Part shown: piece after piece, positions 1-6,579 of the stretch | Layout: every line of letters begins with the position of its first letter | Numbering within the stretch: position 1 is the first letter of the stretch | Assembly (NCBI GenBank): GCA_026388345.1 | Contig: JAPLJY010000321.1 | Coordinates: 1 to 25,695, forward strand | Origin: Deltaproteobacteria bacterium | GTDB taxonomy: Bacteria > Desulfobacterota > Syntrophia > Syntrophales > UBA5619 | Direction of reading: 5' to 3' | DNA: 25,695 bases | The notes under the pieces: generated by a model | The model's database searches: none | Told to the model about the DNA's origin: nothing | What the model saw: only the letters and a program-made list of their open reading frames with translations | Made by a program: the position numbers and the translations under genes

Positions 1-597
1 AACGATGCCGTCTTCGCAGCCGTACGGGGCTGCCCGCAGCGATTTGCCGGCTGGGTTTTCGTCAACCCCCGCGGGCGGCGCGACCCTGTCCGGGAAGTGG
101 AGCGGTGGCAAAACGAACCCGGTTTCGTGGGGGCGAAGGCCCATCCCTTCTGGCACCGGTATCCGCCGGAGGAGCTCGCACCCGTGGCCCGTCTCCTCTC
201 TTCCCTCGGCAAGCCGCTCCTGATCCATGCCGGTTTCGGTCCCCACGGCGATTATGAGGCCCTTCTACGGCAGGTCCCCGACCTCACGCTGATTCTCGCC
301 CACGGCGCCTTTCCGCTGTTTTCCGACGCATGGCCGGCAATCCGCGAGCGGAAGAATGTCTTCGTGGACCTCTCCCAGTCGACCTACCTCGGTGACGGGA
401 CGACCCGGGAGGCGGTTGCCTTCCTCGGCCCGGAACGGTGCCTCTTCGGCACGGACGGCCCCTTCGGTTTCCACGCCGCCGACGGCAAGTTCGATTACGG
501 CTTCCTCAAGCGGCGGATCGAGCGTCTCTTCCCGGATCCGGGCATGCGGCGGCAACTGCTGGGCGAAAATTTCGCCGCCCTCGCCGGAATTGGCTGA
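1..597 (+). CDS. Amidohydrolase-2 family metal-dependent hydrolase (5' truncated by window edge)
   Basis: The reading frame is open from base 1, so only the C-terminal ~198 residues are present and the true start lies outside the window. Visible TIM-barrel amidohydrolase signatures, in order, are GAKAHPFW, a strand ending in LIHAGFG, a strand ending in LILAHG, and FGTDGPFG near the C-terminus. The His residues of the two strands and the Asp of GTDGPFG are the usual metal/catalytic positions in the amidohydrolase_2 (PF04909) group. The substrate cannot be told from sequence; relatives hydrolyse or decarboxylate small carboxylic or cyclic amide compounds. It converges on the lipid operon, with 32 bp between the two stop codons, so it is probably not part of that operon. 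An internal ATG at 97 exists, but conserved sequence clearly extends upstream of it. Confidence 0.8.
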   Translation, partial: NDAVFAAVRGCPQRFAGWVFVNPRGRRDPVREVERWQNEPGFVGAKAHPFWHRYPPEELAPVARLLSSLGKPLLIHAGFGPHGDYEALLRQVPDLTLILAHGAFPLFSDAWPAIRERKNVFVDLSQSTYLGDGTTREAVAFLGPERCLFGTDGPFGFHAADGKFDYGFLKRRIERLFPDPGMRRQLLGENFAALAGIG

Positions 598-629
598 GGC
601 CGCCGATTCCGTCCGCGGGGATTTTCGTT

Positions 630-1292
630 TCATCCGGTGCAGTCAGCGGAAATGAGGGTAGCGGGATCGAAGGCGCAGGCCGCAAATCGGCCGTCGTGGC
701 TGAGGCTGACCTCCGCAGCGAGAAGGCGGCCGCGGAACAGGACGCTGGGGACGCCGGGACCGCCGGGGTCTTTGACAACGGACAAATCGCCGGAGGCACA
801 ACCGAGGAAGCGGGCGATCTCCCGGAGGAGGGCCTCCCGGACAAAGGTCGAGGGATTTACGTTGCTCCCCGTTCCTTCCCGTAGTTCTACGTGCTGACAG
901 ATCCTCTCGATATCTTCCTCCGATCCCGCCGCCAACGCGTGGACCCAGTCCGCCGTCACGGCGACCCGAAGTGCCAGCTCTCCCCGGGGGGTGATCACTT
1001 TCCCGGCGAGGCGGGCGGCTGTTCCCGCCGCATTCTCCGTATCAAGAACCACACGGTATTGCCGGGGTATCGAACAGACCGCCGGATCACCGCGGCTGAT
1101 GGCCTTGTAGGCCGCCTCCTTCGCCGCCCAGAGCGCCCAGAGGAGCGCGTCGGGTCGCACAGCCCCGGAAATGAGAGCCCGTTCCTCCGCGGTGAAGACA
1201 CGGCCCAGGAAGCGGCCGTCCCCGCTTTTGCCGAGGTTGCCGGGCGCCGCGAGATCGACGATGTCGTTACCCACGGGAGGCAAGGCAGGCAT
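630..1292 (-). CDS. 4'-phosphopantetheinyl transferase (Sfp/AcpS superfamily)
   Basis: This enzyme would transfer phosphopantetheine from CoA to the serine of a carrier protein, here probably the ACP encoded two genes upstream. The N-terminus carries GNDIVDL (Mg-binding Asp, residue 10) and the middle carries WAAKEAAYKA (conserved WxxKEA, Glu59), the two diagnostic blocks of the superfamily. At about 220 aa it is longer than AcpS (~125 aa) and near Sfp-type length; the C-terminal half ends in an SLSHDGRFAACA-like segment. The start is uncertain. ATG 1292 lies directly against a GGAGG, TTG 1283 has that GGAGG at 9-nt spacing, and GTG 1274 overlaps the upstream stop codon. All three fall within or beside the end of the acyltransferase gene, indicating translational coupling. 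It is the last gene of the minus-strand operon. Confidence 0.85.
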   Translation of the reverse strand: MPALPPVGNDIVDLAAPGNLGKSGDGRFLGRVFTAEERALISGAVRPDALLWALWAAKEAAYKAISRGDPAVCSIPRQYRVVLDTENAAGTAARLAGKVITPRGELALRVAVTADWVHALAAGSEEDIERICQHVELREGTGSNVNPSTFVREALLREIARFLGCASGDLSVVKDPGGPGVPSVLFRGRLLAAEVSLSHDGRFAACAFDPATLISADCTG

Positions 1293-2007
1293 CCTCCAAT
1301 GCAGCGAGACGCTCCACGATCCGCCGCGCATATTCCCGCTGGAGGCGGAGCCCCCCGCCGCCCGCCCTTCCCGGATCGAAGACCTCCGCGGTCATCGTGA
1401 AGCGTTCCCCGAGCCGGGGGATCGTCCCGTAGGTCTGCTGCCCGTCGCCCCGGAGGTAGACGAGCATCACACGGCAGCGGCTGCATTCTTCGATAAAGCG
1501 GCCGACCCCGTAAGAGAAGTTCTCCCGGTTCACCCGCCCCGTCCGCGACCTTCCCCCTTCCGGAAAGATCATCAGCCCCTGCCCCCAATCCAGAACCCGG
1601 CAGCATTTTTCGAGGAGCCGCTGGAGCCCTTCGCGGCTCCCGCCCCGGTCGACCGGCAGGCACTTCAGCAGATAGCACAGCAGCGAGAGGAAGGGGTTCC
1701 GCTGAAAATTCTTCCGCTCCGGCAGGTTCCAGGGAACCCGCCGGAAATGGAGGATATGACCCGCAAGGGACGCCATCCCGTAGCTGATCACGAGCGAATC
1801 GATCATGGTCAGGTGGTTCGGGCAGACGATCCAGGGCCCCTCGTGCGCCCGATACATACGCCTGACTTCGTTCCGGATCCGCTTCAGGTCGCGGATGCGG
1901 TAGCCCATCAGGCGGATGAAAAGGAAGCAGAGCGGCGCCATCGCGACGACGGCGATCCGCCCCAGAACATACTGCAACCCGAGAAGAAAACGCTCCCACC
2001 TTTCCAT
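1267..2007 (-). CDS. PlsC-like 1-acyl-glycerol-3-phosphate acyltransferase family protein
   Basis: A 246-aa membrane-associated acyltransferase. It shows the NHLTMID motif (the HX4D catalytic block) and FPEGGRSRTG (block III, acceptor phosphate/glycerol binding) of the LPLAT/PlsC family. A hydrophobic segment near residues 12-32 (GRIAVVAMAPLCFLF) should anchor it to the inner membrane. In this operon it follows the ACP by 8 bp, so it is the best candidate to move the finished acyl chain from the dedicated ACP to a glycerolipid or other hydroxyl acceptor. The acceptor itself is not shown by the sequence. Aryl-polyene and related specialised lipid clusters contain an acyltransferase of this type. 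No strong Shine-Dalgarno is visible, so translation may depend on coupling to the ACP gene. Confidence 0.85.
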   Translation of the reverse strand: MERWERFLLGLQYVLGRIAVVAMAPLCFLFIRLMGYRIRDLKRIRNEVRRMYRAHEGPWIVCPNHLTMIDSLVISYGMASLAGHILHFRRVPWNLPERKNFQRNPFLSLLCYLLKCLPVDRGGSREGLQRLLEKCCRVLDWGQGLMIFPEGGRSRTGRVNRENFSYGVGRFIEECSRCRVMLVYLRGDGQQTYGTIPRLGERFTMTAEVFDPGRAGGGGLRLQREYARRIVERLAALEDACLASRG

Positions 2008-2015
2008 GACCGGTT

Positions 2016-2264
2016 TTACGCCGCCTTCTGTTGGATCAGCAGCACCGCGTCGCCGATCGTCGCGATCCGGTCGGCCTCGTCATCGTCGATCATCGTCCCG
2101 AATACATCTTCGCACTTGATGATGATGTCCACGAGCCGCGCCGAATTGACCTTCAGGTCCTTCAGGATTTGGGTTTCCGGCGTCGCCTTCTCCAGAAGGG
2201 CCGAATCCTTCACGTACCCCCGCAGGATGTCGATGATCTTCTTCGTAATCTGTTCTTCGCTCAT
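2016..2264 (-). CDS. Dedicated acyl carrier protein with an atypical NSA motif
   Basis: An 82-aa acidic protein with ACP organisation: an N-terminal helix, a loop, then the phosphopantetheine-serine block and an acidic helix. The attachment block reads LKVNSARLVDI instead of the usual DSL, so the serine is kept while Asp is replaced by Asn and Leu by Ala. It is followed by CEDVFGTMIDDDEAD, the recognition-helix/loop III region. I chose ATG 2264 because GGAGG sits 7 bp upstream; an in-frame ATG at 2282 lies upstream of that ribosome binding site. It should carry intermediates for the ketosynthases, reductase and dehydratases of the operon after activation by the phosphopantetheinyl transferase. 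The changed motif suggests a specialised carrier and not the housekeeping AcpP. Confidence 0.87.
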   Translation of the reverse strand: MSEEQITKKIIDILRGYVKDSALLEKATPETQILKDLKVNSARLVDIIIKCEDVFGTMIDDDEADRIATIGDAVLLIQQKAA

Positions 2265-2334
2265 AATCTTTCCTCCTGTCATTTTATTGCGTCAAAAACG
2301 ACGCCCCTATAATTAAATTCAGTTTCTCAAAAGG

Positions 2335-2457
2335 ACGGCTTCGTAAATATTCCGCAGGCAAGGCGCGCAAATTCCGAGAAGTGAGGCGTACTTTTGCGTA
2401 CGCCGCAACGCCGAGGAATGAAGCGCAACGCAGCATCCGGATTTTTTACGTAGCCGT
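2335..2457. repeat. Large imperfect palindromic intergenic repeat
   Basis: The outer arms read ACGGCTTCGTAAA at 2335-2347 and, inverted, TTTACGTAGCCGT at 2445-2457. Partly matching TCCG and GCGC segments lie inside, and there is a perfect centre: GGCGTAC (2385-2391), a 6-nt TTTTGC loop, then GTACGCC (2398-2404). The whole ~123 bp can fold on itself. I recall palindromes with this arm sequence as dispersed intergenic repeats in deltaproteobacterial genomes; that is memory, not a search. It lies between the FabF-like and ACP genes inside the lipid operon, where it may act as a transcript-stabilising or attenuating structure. Confidence 0.7.
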
Positions 2458-2463
2458 GGCATA

Positions 2464-3741
2464 TTATCCTTCCCATTTCCGGAATATCAGACAACTGTTC
2501 ACATCGCCGAAGCCGAAGCCGGCCTTGGCCACAACCTTGAGATCCGGAAGAACAACGGCAGAATGCGGGATCTTCCCCGCAAAGGGGGCGATCTCGGGAT
2601 GGAGATCTCCGCAGTTGAGCGACGGATGCAGAAACCCGTCCCGGAGCTGCAGAACGACGGCCACGCATTCAATCGCGCCCGCCGCCCCCAGGCAGTGGCC
2701 GATCATCGACTTGGTCGAGTTGATCCAGGGGAAATCTCCCGGTCCCCGTTCCAGCGCGGCCGACCAGTTTGCGACCTCCACCGGATCGGCGTAGGTCGCC
2801 GTCAGGTGGCCGTTGATCGCATCGATCTCACGGGGGGAGATCCCGGCGTCGGCCAGGGCCCCGCGGATGCACCGCTTCACCCCTTCCGGATTCGGCGCGG
2901 TAATGGAGCCCCCCATCCGGTGGCCGCCGCAGTTGACCATCCCGCCCAGCACCTCGGCGTAGATCCGCGCCCCGCGCTCCATGGCCGATTCCAGCCCCTC
3001 CAACAGAAGGAACGCACCGCCCGCGCCGGGGACGAAGCCGGCGGCGCTCGCGCTCATCGGCCGGGAGGCCTCCTCCGGCCGGTCGTTGAACTTCCGGCAG
3101 ATCACCCGCATCGCATCGAAACCGGCCCAGATGTAGGGCGACGCCCCTTCCGAACCGCCGGCCAGCATCCTCGTCGCAAGGCCGCTGCGGATGCGCGCCG
3201 CCGCCTCGATGACCGCCTCGTTCCCCGTGCTGCATGCGGAGGAATTCGAAGTCACCTGGTTCCCCAGGGCCAGCAGACCCGCGATCCGCGCGCTCGTTCC
3301 GCTGTTCATCACCTGCTCGACGATCCGGCTTCCCATCCGCCGGACGTTCCCCGCGTTGACCATCGGGACCACCGTCCGGGAGATCGTGTCCATCCCGCCG
3401 ACCCCGGAGCCGGCGATCACGCCGGTTTCCCAATCCACGCGGTCGTCTTCGGCCTCGGGGACGGAAAATCCCCCGTCGGTCCAGGCGTCCACTGCCGCCA
3501 CGGAGGCATAACCGATGTTGTCGTTGAGCGAGAGGAGCTTCTCGTGATCGAAATAGCGCTCCCGGATCGCATCGAACCCCTCCGGGACGCCGCCGACCTG
3601 GCAGGCGAAGTTCAGCTCCGCCAATTCCGGGATATGCCGGATGCCCGAACGCCCCTCCCGGAGGGCCTGCGCGAACTGATCCAGTCCGTGGCCGTTCGGC
3701 GCGACCACCCCCATTCCCGTAACGACCACCCTGCGTCTCAC
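2464..3741 (-). CDS. Beta-ketoacyl-ACP synthase II (FabF-like)
   Basis: A 425-aa condensing enzyme that would extend acyl-ACP with malonyl-ACP. The thiolase fold is intact. The nucleophile Cys170 sits in SSACSTG, one His in NGHLTAT (His312), and Lys344/His349 in KSMIGH, so the Cys-His-His set is complete. The glycine normally after the first His (NxHGT) is a leucine here, a mild departure from housekeeping FabF. The start is GTG at 3741, in the overlap GTGA with the stop of the upstream dehydratase, giving an N-terminus of the usual form MRRRVVVTGMG. It is longer than or similar to FabF (~410 aa), with no truncation. A chain-length-factor role is unlikely because the cysteine is present. Confidence 0.9.
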   Translation of the reverse strand: MRRRVVVTGMGVVAPNGHGLDQFAQALREGRSGIRHIPELAELNFACQVGGVPEGFDAIRERYFDHEKLLSLNDNIGYASVAAVDAWTDGGFSVPEAEDDRVDWETGVIAGSGVGGMDTISRTVVPMVNAGNVRRMGSRIVEQVMNSGTSARIAGLLALGNQVTSNSSACSTGNEAVIEAAARIRSGLATRMLAGGSEGASPYIWAGFDAMRVICRKFNDRPEEASRPMSASAAGFVPGAGGAFLLLEGLESAMERGARIYAEVLGGMVNCGGHRMGGSITAPNPEGVKRCIRGALADAGISPREIDAINGHLTATYADPVEVANWSAALERGPGDFPWINSTKSMIGHCLGAAGAIECVAVVLQLRDGFLHPSLNCGDLHPEIAPFAGKIPHSAVVLPDLKVVAKAGFGFGDVNSCLIFRKWEG

Positions 3742-4280
3742 GATCCTGCCCCCTCTGCCGTACGACCCGCCATCGGCAAAACGGAATGCGGCTCCCGTTT
3801 CCCGGTGAATTGCGCCCTCGGCACACCCTTCCCGGCCAGAACGCCCGAGCAGACCTCTCTGCCGTCCGGCCGCATCATGGAGCAGTCGACCTTGATCTGG
3901 TTCCCGCGGAAATAGACCTTCCGTCCCGTGACCATGACCAGATCGCCGGGGCGGACCATGTCGGTGAACTCCACCGTCTCCGCAAGCGTAAACAACGTGA
4001 CGGGATCATCGATCTGTTTCTCCCCCTTCCCCCGGAGCAGGTTCAGGTAGAGACCGAAGGCCACGACGCCCGTCTGGGCCATCGTCTCGATCAGAATGAC
4101 CCCCGGTGTCACGGGAAGCCCTGGGAAATGGCCCCGGTAGAAATATTCATCGTTGCGGAACCGGTAGACACCCACGATATGTTTCTCGTCCAGTTCCAGG
4201 ATATCTTCGATGAAGCGGAAAGGGCGCCGCTGGGGAACCATCTCCAGGATCCGCTCCCGCATGAAACGATCAGCCTCCAT
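3738..4280 (-). CDS. FabZ-type 3-hydroxyacyl-ACP dehydratase
   Basis: A 180-aa hotdog-fold protein. The block GHFPGLPVTPG (His51) followed by LIETMAQTG (Glu65) is the FabZ active-site pair, spaced as in the family. FabZ is usually about 150 aa; the extra length is at the C-terminus. It would dehydrate 3-hydroxyacyl-ACP to the trans-2-enoyl form. The start ATG 4280 overlaps the end of the reductase gene by 11 bp and has GGAGG 5 bp upstream, inside codons for the reductase's NGG tail. The 3' end overlaps the FabF-like start (GTGA). It is the second dehydratase of the operon besides the FabA-type one, suggesting different chain lengths or different double-bond chemistry. Confidence 0.87.
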   Translation of the reverse strand: MEADRFMRERILEMVPQRRPFRFIEDILELDEKHIVGVYRFRNDEYFYRGHFPGLPVTPGVILIETMAQTGVVAFGLYLNLLRGKGEKQIDDPVTLFTLAETVEFTDMVRPGDLVMVTGRKVYFRGNQIKVDCSMMRPDGREVCSGVLAGKGVPRAQFTGKREPHSVLPMAGRTAEGAGS

Positions 4281-4998
4281 ACATGCCTCCGTTCACATGG
4301 ATCACCGTGCCGGTGATGTAAGAACCCGCCGTAGCCAGGAAACCGACCACCTCCGCGACCTCCTCGGGCCGCCCCATCCGGCCGAGGGAAATCCGGTCAA
4401 GGATGCCCGCCCGGACCTCTTCGGGCAGGCGGGAGGTCATCTCCGTCGTGATGAACCCGGGGGCGACCGAATTGACCAGGATGTTCCGACCCCGGAGCTC
4501 GGCGGCAAGTGATTTCGTCAGCGCGTCCATCGCCGCCTTCTCCATCGCGTAGGGAATCTGGCCGGCGTTCCCCGTATGGCCGACGACGCTCGAAATGTTG
4601 ATGATCCGGCCGCTGTCCGCGCGGAGCATGTATTGTCGGAGGACGCGCTTCGTCAGGTACCAGGCGCCCCGCAGGACTGCGCGCTGCGCGTCGAACTGCT
4701 CGATCCGCATCCGCTGCATGTCGGCGTCGATTGCGACCCCGGCGTTGTTCACGAGGACATCGAGGCGGTCCGTCTCCCCCTTCATCCGTTCCATCAGCGC
4801 TTCCACCTGATCGATCGCGGCCAGGTCCGCCGAAAGGAGAAATCCGTCGCCGATCTCCGCCAGCAGACGAGACGCGGCATCACCGCTGGACCGGTAATGG
4901 ATCCCCACCCGGAATCCTTCCGCCGCCAACTCCCGCACGCAGGCCGCCCCGATCCCCGTTGCACCGCCAGTCACCACGGCCACCTTCTTTACATCCAT
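4270..4998 (-). CDS. FabG-like 3-oxoacyl-ACP reductase (SDR) lacking the tetrad Asn
   Basis: A 242-aa classical short-chain dehydrogenase with TGGATGIG (NADP binding, residues 10-17), NNAG (84-87), Ser137 in ISSVVG, and Tyr150-x3-Lys154 in PYAMEK. The expected role is reduction of 3-oxoacyl-ACP. The helix position that normally supplies the fourth tetrad residue (Asn in NLTGAW-like segments) reads VLRGAW here, placing Val108 at the Asn site. This is unusual for FabG and may affect the proton relay. The frame is open far upstream, but conserved sequence starts at ATG 4998, preceded by a GGGGGG purine tract. The gene ends 11 bp inside the following dehydratase gene, so the two are translationally coupled. 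Confidence 0.9.
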   Translation of the reverse strand: MDVKKVAVVTGGATGIGAACVRELAAEGFRVGIHYRSSGDAASRLLAEIGDGFLLSADLAAIDQVEALMERMKGETDRLDVLVNNAGVAIDADMQRMRIEQFDAQRAVLRGAWYLTKRVLRQYMLRADSGRIINISSVVGHTGNAGQIPYAMEKAAMDALTKSLAAELRGRNILVNSVAPGFITTEMTSRLPEEVRAGILDRISLGRMGRPEEVAEVVGFLATAGSYITGTVIHVNGGMYGG

Positions 4999-5002
4999 CT
5001 TC

Positions 5003-5593
5003 TTACCCCCCGATCCGCCCGCCGACGCTGTTGGCCGACCGGCGGGGATAGTCCGGATAGGCGATCCCCTGGAAGACCCCCGTCTTTGCCCCGTGGATCT
5101 CGGCGATCTCCTCGCCGTCGACGAAAACCCGTCCCTCGCCGATGACGATGCTTGCCCCGGATTCCTTGAGATGGTTAAAGCGCCGCACCTCGATCTCGTA
5201 GCGCACGAGCCGGTTGAACGGGCGGATCTGGCCGCTGAAAACCACCTCGCCGCAACCGAGCGCCCGGCCGGACCCGAGCGCCCCCCGCCATACGCAGAAG
5301 AAGCCGAGGAGCTGCCAGATTGCGTCCACACAGAGGCAGCCGGGCTGAACCGGGTCGGCGGGCATGTGGCACTGGAAGTACCAGGCATCGAGGCGAATAT
5401 CCTGCTCGGCTGTGATCCTCCCGTGACGCCCATCCCCCCGGATCTCCAGAATCCGGTCCACCATCAAGAACGGCGGCGCCGGCAGGCGGGCCGCAAAACC
5501 CTCCGGGGGGTCTTCCACCAGGGTCCCGTAGGCAAAGGAGATCAAATCCTCCGGACCGAAACGGGAACTCCTCTGAAATTCTTCGTAGGTCAT
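5003..5593 (-). CDS. FabA-type 3-hydroxydecanoyl-ACP dehydratase
   Basis: A 196-aa hotdog protein. The segment WYFQCHMPADPVQPGC followed by CVDAIWQ matches the FabA active-site layout: His76 and Asp90 are 14 residues apart, as in Escherichia coli FabA (His70/Asp84). FabA enzymes dehydrate 3-hydroxyacyl-ACP and some also isomerise trans-2 to cis-3, the entry to anaerobic unsaturated fatty acids. Whether this one isomerises cannot be read from sequence. The start ATG 5593 has GGAGG 7 bp upstream and overlaps the KAS III-like stop (ATGA). The gene stops 4 bp before the reductase start. E. coli FabA is 172 aa, so this protein has an N-terminal extension of about 25 residues. Confidence 0.88.
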   Translation of the reverse strand: MTYEEFQRSSRFGPEDLISFAYGTLVEDPPEGFAARLPAPPFLMVDRILEIRGDGRHGRITAEQDIRLDAWYFQCHMPADPVQPGCLCVDAIWQLLGFFCVWRGALGSGRALGCGEVVFSGQIRPFNRLVRYEIEVRRFNHLKESGASIVIGEGRVFVDGEEIAEIHGAKTGVFQGIAYPDYPRRSANSVGGRIGG

Positions 5594-6579
5594 TGCGTTT
5601 CCTCCACCGCAAGGAGCAGATGGACCCAGGTCAGGCCGGCGCCGACCAGGCAGATCGCCACGCGGTCGCCGGGCCGGAGCTCCCCCCAGTGTTCGCTCAG
5701 CACCGACGGCGCCCCCGCGCAGCCCGTGTTCCCGAATCCGTCCACGTTGTACCAATGTTCCGCCGCCGGGATCCCCGCCCGTTCGCAGACGGTCCGGAGC
5801 GCCCCCATATTCGCCTGGTGGCCGATGAAGCGGAAGCCTTCCCCCGCCGCCGGAACGGGCCGGAGGCAGCGGACGGACTCCGTCATCCGGCGGATCGCAA
5901 AGCCCTGGACGGCATGGCCGTCCTGGCGGAAATGGCCCGCGGGGGGGATCGTGACCCTCTCCCAACGCCGGGCGTTCGTCCCGCATCCGGATGCCGCAAA
6001 GGCCGCCCGGGCCTTGACCGTCGGCGAGAGCACCGCGGCCGTGCTCGCATCGCCGAACAGGACGGCCGAGGAGCGGTCGCCATAGTCGATGGAGCGGGTG
6101 AAGTTCTCCGGCTGTACGGCAAGCACAAAAGGCGGCAGCCGGTCCGCCCTCATCCGGTCGAGCAGGTCGATCTGCATCCCGAAGGTGGTGCAGGCCGAGT
6201 TCACGTCGAGACAGGGGGCGTCGATCCCCAGCTCCGCCGCCACCGTGGCCGCCTCCGCCGGTGTCGCGTGCTCGGGGGCGCAACATCCGGAGATGACCAG
6301 GCCGATGTCACCCGGCTTGAGGCCGGCCCGGTCGAGGGCCATCCTGGCGGCTGCCGCCGCCGTCCCGGCGTTCCGGTAGAGGCTCGCCTCATGGGCCGCC
6401 CGCGGGTCGCGGTTTCTTGTCCGGCGGATATAGTCGAGGGGCAGGACCGTACGCCGCTCGCGGATTCCGACGCGTTCCAGGATCCAGGCCTCGTCGGTCC
6501 CGATTCCGAGTTCCGCGAGGAACCGGTTCGTAATAACGTTCTCCGGATGAAAATGGCCGATGCCGTGCAGGTATAACAT
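5590..6579 (-). CDS. 3-oxoacyl-ACP synthase III-like (FabH/KAS III family)
   Basis: A 329-aa condensing enzyme of the initiating class. Cys130 (VNSACTT), His254 (GHQAN) and Asn284 (GFGNTG) form the complete KAS III Cys-His-Asn triad at normal spacing. FabH enzymes condense an acyl-CoA starter with malonyl-ACP. The sequence differs from housekeeping FabH at several motif edges (GNTGCAGAP where GNTSAAS is usual), so a non-acetyl starter or an ACP-bound starter is possible. The start ATG 6579 shares one base with the upstream stop (TGATG), with GGGAG 8 bp before it. It is the only visible candidate in the operon to choose the starter unit. Confidence 0.88.
   Translation of the reverse strand: MLYLHGIGHFHPENVITNRFLAELGIGTDEAWILERVGIRERRTVLPLDYIRRTRNRDPRAAHEASLYRNAGTAAAAARMALDRAGLKPGDIGLVISGCCAPEHATPAEAATVAAELGIDAPCLDVNSACTTFGMQIDLLDRMRADRLPPFVLAVQPENFTRSIDYGDRSSAVLFGDASTAAVLSPTVKARAAFAASGCGTNARRWERVTIPPAGHFRQDGHAVQGFAIRRMTESVRCLRPVPAAGEGFRFIGHQANMGALRTVCERAGIPAAEHWYNVDGFGNTGCAGAPSVLSEHWGELRPGDRVAICLVGAGLTWVHLLLAVEETQ

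Noticed and set aside
2563..3915. A 450-codon plus-strand frame opposite the FabF-like and FabZ-like genes
   Set aside because: Arg/Pro/Asp/His-rich with no recognisable motif, while the minus strand carries intact active sites.
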